In this document: piece by piece, positions 1 to 5,680 of the stretch | How positions within the stretch are numbered: the stretch's first letter is position 1 | Layout: each line of letters begins with the position of its first letter | DNA from: Stercoripulliclostridium_A sp964480195 | Lineage (GTDB): Bacteria; Bacillota; Clostridia; Christensenellales; DTU072 | Assembly (NCBI GenBank): GCA_964480195.1 | Contig: CAYZOJ010000047.1 | Location: 1-12,410 of the forward strand | Direction of reading: 5' to 3' | Length of the DNA: 12,410 bases | Translations under genes and position numbers: made by a program | The notes under the pieces: model-generated | Told to the model about the DNA's origin: nothing | What the model saw: only the letters and a program-made list of their open reading frames with translations | The model's database searches: none

Positions 1-1148
1 AGGTCGAAGATTTTTTGCGGGGTGTCGCATTGGAGAGTGGCAAGGGCGCGGGATGCGTAGCGGTCAAAGTCGGTGTGGTCCACGAGGCGGAAAACCGCCG
101 CCGACATATCTATAAAATCGCTGGCACTACTCTTGCGCGTGGCGCGTCCTATCGCCAAAAAGCGCAAAAGCGCGTATACCGCGCATATCGCGACAAACTC
201 GTCCCACGGGCTGTCGGGTCTGTCTTGGAACGGGAATTGCTCGAAAAACATATGGTTTACCAACATATGCTCGAACCATATTTCCCATTTGGGAAGCTTA
301 TGCTCGAATTCCCACTCCGCGACATAGTAGCCGTTCAAGCCCGTTTCGTTAAAGTATTCGAGGGCTTCCCTTCCGTACTCCCGAACGCTTTCGCTACGTT
401 CGTCTATGAGCTCCGTGAGCTCTTTTGCAATTCTCAATCCGAACTCGAGGTGCTCGGCACTTATCTCCATATCGACGTCCGGCGCCGAATAGCTCTTTGC
501 AAGGAGTGAGGTCAACGCCTCTTCGTTCTTTTTGTCCATCGCCTCTTGCAGGTCCCTTAGCGCAAGCCCGAGTTTCATAAGTCGATACGGCATACTTTGA
601 CTTCTGTCTTGCAATAACGATATCAGCCATAATCTAACCTCTTGCTCTCTGCCGAACGTTTCGAACCTAAAACTTCTGCCCGCGTTGTCGGGGATATGAG
701 CTTTGATTTCCTTACGAACGAATTTTATAGGCTCGTGCTTTTGGAACATAAGCTCGAGTACGCCCTCGCAACTGTTCGCCATAGAACACTCGTAATCGGG
801 TTCGACTCTAATACCTCTCGGGTACAGCCGACAGATTGTGGCAAGAGCCGTTTCGCCCATTTCCGCGTGGATTGCGCATCTGCCGTCGTCAAGGCGCATG
901 GGACAGTTGCCGTAATAATCGTGTTTTATTCGTGCGTAAGCCTCCGGGGAAGGCTCCAACGATATTTGCACGCCTCTGTCGATTTTTTCGCGTAGTTCTT
1001 TACTGCACTCTTCTCCTGAAAGTCTAAAATAATCTTCAAGCGAAAACGTAACGGGCCAGCCCTCACAACAACTGTGACGGCAGTTTCCCGTTTTACATAC
1101 GAAAGCCGTGTAATAATCCGGCATTAAAAAGGTTTTTTTCGCGTCCAT
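1..1148 (-). CDS. FliB-like lysine N-methylase family protein (partial, C-terminus beyond window)
   Basis: The minus strand reads open from an ATG at 1148 to the left edge, giving 382 residues with no stop, so only the extreme C-terminus appears to be missing. Family-specific cysteine clusters are visible: C18, C23, C27 and C28 in a C-x4-C-x3-CC-EGW block, then C82, C91 and C106 in CPMRLDDGRC...GE..L...CRLYPR, then C121 and C127 in ECSMANSC. This is the signature of the FliB group, whose founding Salmonella member methylates lysines of flagellin; the cysteines are thought to bind a metal cluster. No flagellar gene is visible here, so the substrate may not be flagellin. A modest AGAGG lies about 8 nt before the ATG, with tandem TATAAT boxes upstream. 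The TIR-LRR gene lies upstream on the same strand, 163 nt away. Family call fairly secure; reaction and target are inferred. Confidence 0.82.
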   Translation of the reverse strand, partial: MDAKKTFLMPDYYTAFVCKTGNCRHSCCEGWPVTFSLEDYFRLSGEECSKELREKIDRGVQISLEPSPEAYARIKHDYYGNCPMRLDDGRCAIHAEMGETALATICRLYPRGIRVEPDYECSMANSCEGVLELMFQKHEPIKFVRKEIKAHIPDNAGRSFRFETFGREQEVRLWLISLLQDRSQSMPYRLMKLGLALRDLQEAMDKKNEEALTSLLAKSYSAPDVDMEISAEHLEFGLRIAKELTELIDERSESVREYGREALEYFNETGLNGYYVAEWEFEHKLPKWEIWFEHMLVNHMFFEQFPFQDRPDSPWDEFVAICAVYALLRFLAIGRATRKSSASDFIDMSAAVFRLVDHTDFDRYASRALATLQCDTPQKIFD

Positions 1149-1202
1149 GGTTCGCGCCTCTGCCGAGCGCAATTACTTGCGCTGAGGTCCTTTTATATAA
1201 AG

Positions 1203-1218
1203 ATTATACCAAATTATA
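1203..1218 (-). promoter_or_regulatory. Tandem -10 boxes upstream of the FliB-like gene
   Basis: Read on the minus strand, two TATAAT hexamers lie at 1218-1213 and 1208-1203. The nearer one is preceded by TGG, which makes an extended -10 (TGGTATAAT). No good TTGACA-type -35 box lies at the right distance; that position is occupied by one arm of an inverted repeat (1222-1231). The start codon follows about 55 nt downstream. An extended -10 can work without a strong -35, so this is the likely promoter. Confidence 0.5.
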
Positions 1219-1221
1219 GCA

Positions 1222-1272
1222 CCGAGCACCGCTTTTTGGCTACTTATCGAAAGCAGTTTTTACGGTGCTCGG
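1222..1272. repeat. Perfect 10-bp inverted repeat in the intergenic region (possible operator)
   Basis: CCGAGCACCG at 1222-1231 is the exact reverse complement of CGGTGCTCGG at 1263-1272, separated by 31 nt. The left arm falls where the -35 region of the FliB-like gene's promoter should be. On the plus strand the right arm is followed by AAAATTTTTTT, but no plus-strand gene precedes it and the 31-nt loop is long for a terminator. A two-site operator or a leader RNA structure are both possible. A second small palindrome, TTAGGC-TT-GCCTAA, sits at 1290-1303 just after the stop of the TIR gene and could be a weak terminator. Confidence 0.55.
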
Positions 1273-1311
1273 AAAATTTTTTTATTAACTTAGGCTTGCC
1301 TAAACTTTAAG

Positions 1312-3747
1312 CTAATCCCTACAAATCGTCTTTATCGGTTCAAAGTCCTCGGAGAATACGGTGATGTTCTCTATGTCTAAACCCGAAATTGCTGAAGCTT
1401 CGCTCTCGCCGTTATCGTAAACAACTGCGTCCAACGGGAATTTACCGTTTTTGCTTGACGGAAGCACTCTTACGGCAACCGCCGTACAATATTCTACATC
1501 GCCGTTCCCCGTTATGCACAACTGTTTGCCGTCGAGTTCATCGGGCACATCGAGTTCCAAACGCTTGCCGACGGCGGGAGAGGTTACCTCGATAGATTCG
1601 ATAAGAGTTCCGTCAAGAACAAAACTTTCGCCCGAGTGCACCGATACCGTAAGCTCCTCGACTTCCCCGTCGACGACCGCAATACTCTCCACAAAATACG
1701 AGTGCGGTGTTTTGAGCCTCTTATGTTTAATCAAAACTTCTTGTCCTAAAAGTTCGTCCGTCGGCACGGTGAGAAGGAGTCTTTTACCGCCCTCATCGGG
1801 CAAATTAAGTTCGGCGTCGGTAATGTCCGCGTGCTCGTCGTCATCTTCTTTGCAAATTCCTTTAACAAACTTTCGGAATCCGCTTTCGTCGCTTTCGGTT
1901 TCCGTAAATCCGAGTTCCGTGTAATCGTCGGTAAAGACGTCGGAGGCAAGATACAGCGTGTCGAGTTCGGATATTATGCCCTCTTTGTTAAGTAAATCAA
2001 GTACGTTCTCGGCACATACCAGCGCGGTACTTACGGCGTGCTCGGAGCCGAATACGTCTTGCGCCTTACTCAAATCGACGTCGCGCGCATATATCTTTAT
2101 GCTCCTAAGCTTCTCGCAATCCGAGAATGCGAAACTTTCGATTTTGCGACAATCCTTTCCTATATATACGCGTTTGAGTTCTTTGCATTGAGAGAAGGCG
2201 GCCTTTCCGATTTCTCTGACGTTTTTGAGGTATGCCGTTTCGATAGGCACCCTAAAGAACGCCGAATTGCCGACACTCGTTACGTCCGAAAAATCGAACT
2301 CCGCAAGGGATAGGCAACTCATAAACGCTTTTTCGCCGACTGTCGTAAAGTGTCCGCTCAGACGCGTCAAATTGACGCATTCTACGGCAAAACTGTTCGG
2401 TATGCAACTGCCTTCGACATCCAAAACAAGCTCCTCTAACGAGCGACAGCTTTGGAATGCGCCTTGCGCTTCCGCAGTGTCCCAAGCGCCGTGAAACTCG
2501 ACTCTTTTTAATTTAGTGCAACCGTTAAACGCGTATGCGCCTATTTTAACGCTCTTCTTGTTGGGGTCCTCGAATATTCGCGGAGCGTTAAACGGTCCCG
2601 CTTGTTCGAGAGCTTCGCACCAACCGAATGCGCTTACACCGAGATTGTCGAAAAACGTTCCGCATATCTCTATATTCTTTAATTCTCTACAGCCGTAAAA
2701 CGCAAAATTTTCAAGTCTCGCACGTTCGGCAATGTATTTTACGTTATCTAAATGCGTTCCGTAAAAAGCGTCGCGACTTATTTTGCCGTTTATTTCGTTT
2801 ACGTTAAGACTATTGCAATGCGAAAACGCCCGCGCCCCTATACTCCTAACGCGCGTAAGGTCTATGTGTTCGAGGTCCGTGCACCCCCTAAACGCGCCGT
2901 TACATATTTCGACGTTTTTGGTATCGGACAAGTTAATATCCGTAAGCAGACGACAGTTTCTGAAAGCGTTTTCGCCTATTTTATCGAGTTTGTTTGAAAC
3001 TTTGACTCGAGAGAGCTTGACGCTATTTGTAAATACGCAATCGCCTATTTCCTCTATAGGTCCGACGATCCCGTCGCATTCTCTTTCCTTGGAGAGGTCC
3101 ACGCTTATTATGCTGTTGTCTTTGCACTCCGTCAAAACAAGACGATTGCTGTCCGTGCGTAAATCCTCGCGAACCTCGACGGTCAAAAGGTCCTCGCGCG
3201 GTATCGCGTTTATCTTGTTTGCCTTGCGTTCGACGGCGTCGTCTATTCCTAAGAATAACACCTCGTCCGGGAATGCTTTTTTGAAATTCTCGATTAGACT
3301 TTCGTCACACTTAAATCCGCGGTTGATAAGTTCACGGAGCATAGAGTATCCGCTTTCGAGAGGACGTCCGTCAAGAGCCTTGTTGATGGATAAAAACTGC
3401 TTGTCGTGGGTCAAAACGTACTCGACTTCTTTATTGCACGCGGGCGACGAAATCGAATTTTCCGTAAGGTAGAATATAACGCCGGAGCACTGGAATTTGG
3501 ATAGATAAAGCTCGGCTATTTCGCGCCAGTTTTCGCCGATGTGCATTTCGTTATCGTACCAAATGTTTACGCCGAGAGCTTCAAGACGTAAAATATCTTT
3601 GAGAACCTCTTTGTAGTCCTTGTGCGAATACGATACGAAATAATAGTTGTCTTTATGCGACGGCGGAAGCGCGTCCGCGGGGATTTCCGCAAAAGACGTC
3701 GAATTCTCTATAAGATTTATTTTTTCGTCTATAGTCATACTTTTCAT
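1312..3747 (-). CDS. TIR domain protein with BspA-type leucine-rich repeats (receptor-like)
   Basis: 811 residues from the ATG at 3747, chosen because GAGG lies 6 nt before it; an in-frame ATG at 3759 has no clear SD. Residues about 34-135 form a TIR domain: box 1 is YYFVSYSHKD, then IWYDNEM.IGENW, then SISSPACNKE, whose Glu (E107) matches the catalytic Glu of NAD-cleaving TIR enzymes. Residues about 230-590 hold roughly 14 LRR_5 repeats of the form IGxxAFxxCxxLxxhxh, the BspA type. From about 640 to the end there are two copies of a beta-rich module (GKRLLLTVPTDEL and GKRLELDVPDEL, about 73 residues apart). I see no signal peptide or membrane segment, so it is probably cytosolic, whereas most BspA-type proteins are surface-exposed. 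It follows its partner gene by 1 nt, suggesting coupled translation. Domain calls are strong. NAD cleavage, ligand sensing and a defence role are inferences. Confidence 0.88.
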   Translation of the reverse strand: MKSMTIDEKINLIENSTSFAEIPADALPPSHKDNYYFVSYSHKDYKEVLKDILRLEALGVNIWYDNEMHIGENWREIAELYLSKFQCSGVIFYLTENSISSPACNKEVEYVLTHDKQFLSINKALDGRPLESGYSMLRELINRGFKCDESLIENFKKAFPDEVLFLGIDDAVERKANKINAIPREDLLTVEVREDLRTDSNRLVLTECKDNSIISVDLSKERECDGIVGPIEEIGDCVFTNSVKLSRVKVSNKLDKIGENAFRNCRLLTDINLSDTKNVEICNGAFRGCTDLEHIDLTRVRSIGARAFSHCNSLNVNEINGKISRDAFYGTHLDNVKYIAERARLENFAFYGCRELKNIEICGTFFDNLGVSAFGWCEALEQAGPFNAPRIFEDPNKKSVKIGAYAFNGCTKLKRVEFHGAWDTAEAQGAFQSCRSLEELVLDVEGSCIPNSFAVECVNLTRLSGHFTTVGEKAFMSCLSLAEFDFSDVTSVGNSAFFRVPIETAYLKNVREIGKAAFSQCKELKRVYIGKDCRKIESFAFSDCEKLRSIKIYARDVDLSKAQDVFGSEHAVSTALVCAENVLDLLNKEGIISELDTLYLASDVFTDDYTELGFTETESDESGFRKFVKGICKEDDDEHADITDAELNLPDEGGKRLLLTVPTDELLGQEVLIKHKRLKTPHSYFVESIAVVDGEVEELTVSVHSGESFVLDGTLIESIEVTSPAVGKRLELDVPDELDGKQLCITGNGDVEYCTAVAVRVLPSSKNGKFPLDAVVYDNGESEASAISGLDIENITVFSEDFEPIKTICRD

Positions 3748-3748
3748 A

Positions 3749-4228
3749 TTATGCCTCATACATATTTATTCCGCTTGCTCTAAGCACATTTTCTATTTCC
3801 TTTACCGCTTTATAAACGTCGTAATTATCGCCCCAATCACCGTTTTCTTCTTCATATGCGCCCTCGCTTAAAATCGACGCTCCGTAAATCGTTTTGGAAA
3901 AAGAATCGGTTGCGAATACGAACGTGTCGTCCGAACCGTCCCTGACGCTGTTTTCGATTTCGCTCGGGCATTCTTTAAGGCTTTCCGAATTATCGTCGAT
4001 AGCCTTTTTGACGCGTAAATAAACGTCTTTCGGAAGCTTTTTGGTAAAAACTTCCGTCTTTATTTCTTCAAACGTATCCTCGTCCTCGGCTATCTCGTAT
4101 CTCTTTATAGTAAAAGGCCAAATTCTCGGGTCGGAAAAATCGGCAGAGATTATTATTTCCTCGCCCTCGGTGTTCCCCCATCTTCCGAACCAAGTGGATT
4201 GATAGCTGTATATTATTTCGGACTTCAT
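3749..4228 (-). CDS. Acidic 159-residue protein of unknown function, partner of the TIR-LRR gene
   Basis: The open frame extends up to 4351, but the ATG at 4228 has a good AAGGAG with 7-nt spacing, so translation should start there (MKSEIIYSYQST...). I do not recognise a family. The protein is soluble by appearance, rich in Asp and Glu, with an aromatic N-terminus (STWFGRWGN), a Lys-rich stretch near residues 65-75, and a C-terminal segment likely to be helical (VYKAVKEIENVLRAS). There is no signal peptide, transmembrane segment or cysteine cluster. Its TAA at 3751-3749 is followed after one base by the start of the TIR-LRR gene, so the two are almost certainly one transcript with this gene first. 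That tight pairing suggests a regulator, inhibitor, sensor or substrate of the TIR protein; nothing in the sequence decides between these. Confidence 0.8.
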   Translation of the reverse strand: MKSEIIYSYQSTWFGRWGNTEGEEIIISADFSDPRIWPFTIKRYEIAEDEDTFEEIKTEVFTKKLPKDVYLRVKKAIDDNSESLKECPSEIENSVRDGSDDTFVFATDSFSKTIYGASILSEGAYEEENGDWGDNYDVYKAVKEIENVLRASGINMYEA

Positions 4229-4257
4229 TGCGTATCTCCTTAACGTTACTTCAAAAT

Positions 4258-4266
4258 ATATTATCA
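4258..4266 (-). promoter_or_regulatory. Possible extended -10 for the orphan/TIR-LRR unit
   Basis: On the minus strand TGATAATAT reads as an extended -10 (TGn followed by TAATAT) about 30 nt before the ATG at 4228. I find no matching -35 hexamer. It lies in an 86-nt divergent gap shared with the plus-strand gene at 4315. Confidence 0.3.
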
Positions 4267-4295
4267 CCCTCCGCACTATAAAACCTTTATGCGCA

Positions 4296-4301
4296 TATAA
4301 T
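4296..4301 (+). promoter_or_regulatory. TATAAT box just upstream of the small plus-strand gene
   Basis: A perfect TATAAT hexamer lies 13 nt before the ATG at 4315, which would put the RNA start only a few bases before the ribosome binding site. No convincing -35 is seen. It may be real or fortuitous in an AT-rich gap; TATAAA at 4277-4282 is an alternative. Confidence 0.3.
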
Positions 4302-4314
4302 GGCGGGAGGATAT

Positions 4315-4716
4315 ATGGATATAGATAACGACTACATGGAAAATCTGGCACGCGCGTATAACCAAAGATTGCGCGGTTCCCAAAACCCCGAGATTACCGC
4401 TTCTATAGATAATCTTCGCCAACAGATTTCTTTACTTTCGGGCTCCCCTTACGCAAGGCGCAAAGCGGTGGCTTACGCGATAGCGTTAAAGGAGTCTTCC
4501 GTCAGAACCCTCGGGAACATCGACTCCGACAAAACCGTTACGTCGTACCGTTTTTATGAGGGCTGTTCCGGTGGTAGCGGTGTTCTTGCTCGCGTAAACG
4601 ATCTCGAAGTAGAGCTCTTTATTCTCCTCGATACGCTTATCTCGGACGGCACGGACGTTTCCGCCGTAATAGGCGCGGAAACCAGAGCTACCGCGTTACT
4701 CGGAAATATCCGTTAA
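4315..4716 (+). CDS. Small protein of unknown function (133 aa)
   Basis: The start is placed at 4315 because GGGAGG ends 4 nt before it, the same short spacing seen at the cvpA-like and ftsH starts in this window; an in-frame ATG at 4300 has no SD. I recognise no family. The 133 residues look soluble and mostly helical: an N-terminal helix with NLARAYNQRLRG, a second long helical stretch (SIDNLRQQISLL), a Gly/Ser-rich turn (GCSGGSG) near residue 85, and a hydrophobic LEVELFILLDTLI helix. It is divergent from the orphan/TIR unit (86-nt gap) and convergent with the ferredoxin-domain gene, sharing 21 nt at the 3' ends. Codon use matches its neighbours, and the open frame with a good SD supports a real gene. 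Confidence 0.7.
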   Translation: MDIDNDYMENLARAYNQRLRGSQNPEITASIDNLRQQISLLSGSPYARRKAVAYAIALKESSVRTLGNIDSDKTVTSYRFYEGCSGGSGVLARVNDLEVELFILLDTLISDGTDVSAVIGAETRATALLGNIR

Positions 4717-5670
4717 TATTTCCTGCCAAAGATCGTCGTTTGCAAGATCTATGTTTTCAATCTTGCGCGCGATTCTGTCGAGAGCCGTCTTTACGCGATT
4801 TTCGTAAAGCGCACGCGCGGAGTTTATGTCACAAGCGGACGTTTCTTGAACCGCCTCTTTGATGATTCCCGTCGGCTCGCCTATCGAAACGACGTGTTCG
4901 GGACGGAACTTTTCCATAAAATACTCGGCTGTCGCAAGGTACGGTGCGGGATTTTGAGGGTCAAGAGCCACTCTTGCACAGTATACGGAGTTTTCGGCAA
5001 TATACCCGAAATAGTAACCCTTGGTAACAAGCGTTCCGACGGGACGTCCCAAAAGCTCCAAAACAAAATCTCCGCCGATGAGTGCGGACGGTTTCGGGGG
5101 AAGATATACGTCCTCCGCCGGCATATTCATAAGAACGGCGTCTACGGTATAACCGCGGTCGAAAGTTTCTATAATTGAGGTCATTTCGGTAACCTTTTGC
5201 GGTGTTCCGGTTACCAAAACCGTCGTTGCCTTGGCAAGTCCGTGCTTTTCGTAAAGCTCGACGGTTTCCTTTTGGGCGGTGCCTCTGAGAGCGCGGTAAT
5301 TGACGGGAACGGGAGGCAAAACAAGTCCGTCTATAATCTCTCCTTCGTCGCATAATCCTATGTATGTGGCGTCTTCCGCAAACACTACGTACGCGTCGGA
5401 TTTATCCAATTTGCGAGGCTTAATCTCGCGTTTTTCGAGCGTGCAATCGAGTGCAAGTTCGCCGTTGACGGTCTTGTCGCAAGCAAGCCTTACGCCCTTT
5501 TCGAGGTCGGCTTCGCTTATGAACGCTCTGTCGCGCTCGGTGGGCTCTAATGTAGGAGCAATCACTCTGCAACGTCCGCAGAGTCCCTTGCCTCCGCAAG
5601 GGAATACAAAGCCTTCGCTCTCTAAAAGAGTGCGAAGGCTTACATTGTTTCCGTTAACTTTAACGATCAT
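4696..5670 (-). CDS. 2Fe-2S ferredoxin-domain protein, shortened RACo-like
   Basis: 324 residues, preceded by AAAGAGG with 5-nt spacing. Residues 1-75 form a plant-type 2Fe-2S ferredoxin domain: C25, C31 and C34 in CGGKGLCGRC, and C64 in GVRLAC, spaced as in the N-terminus of RACo-type (DUF4445) proteins, which reductively activate corrinoid proteins. The rest loosely follows the RACo ASKHA layout (a strand near 92-105, then LVTGT, then LPPKPSALIGGD, then TLVTKGYYFGYI), but the DIGTTT-like phosphate loop reads FAEDAT and the DIGTNGE-like motif is also degenerate. The protein is about half the usual 600 residues or more. It is last in an operon, 10 nt after the repeat protein. The iron-sulfur domain is well supported. 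The RACo relationship is my inference, and loss of ATP binding is likely if it holds. Confidence 0.75.
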   Translation of the reverse strand: MIVKVNGNNVSLRTLLESEGFVFPCGGKGLCGRCRVIAPTLEPTERDRAFISEADLEKGVRLACDKTVNGELALDCTLEKREIKPRKLDKSDAYVVFAEDATYIGLCDEGEIIDGLVLPPVPVNYRALRGTAQKETVELYEKHGLAKATTVLVTGTPQKVTEMTSIIETFDRGYTVDAVLMNMPAEDVYLPPKPSALIGGDFVLELLGRPVGTLVTKGYYFGYIAENSVYCARVALDPQNPAPYLATAEYFMEKFRPEHVVSIGEPTGIIKEAVQETSACDINSARALYENRVKTALDRIARKIENIDLANDDLWQEILTDISE

Positions 5671-5680
5671 TTATACCTCT

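Noticed and set aside
15..509. 164-codon open frame on the plus strand
   Set aside because: It lies antisense to the FliB-like gene, has no SD or family resemblance, and the minus strand shows the conserved cysteine motifs.
642..995. 117-codon open frame on the plus strand
   Set aside because: Shadow of the FliB-like gene; the opposite strand encodes the CRLYPR region.
1222..1283. Plus-strand terminator formed by the inverted repeat and T run
   Set aside because: The 31-nt loop is long and no plus-strand gene lies upstream to be terminated.
2783..3472. 229-codon open frame on the plus strand
   Set aside because: Long, but antisense to the TIR domain and first LRRs; low-complexity Ser/Leu/Arg product with no motif or SD.
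3745..3759. Upstream ATG at 3759 for the TIR-LRR gene
   Set aside because: It lacks a clear SD and would overlap the partner gene by 11 nt; the ATG at 3747 has GAGG at 6-nt spacing.
4229..4351. 41-codon N-terminal extension of the partner protein
   Set aside because: No SD at 4351, it would overlap the divergent gene, and AAGGAG sits just before the ATG at 4228.
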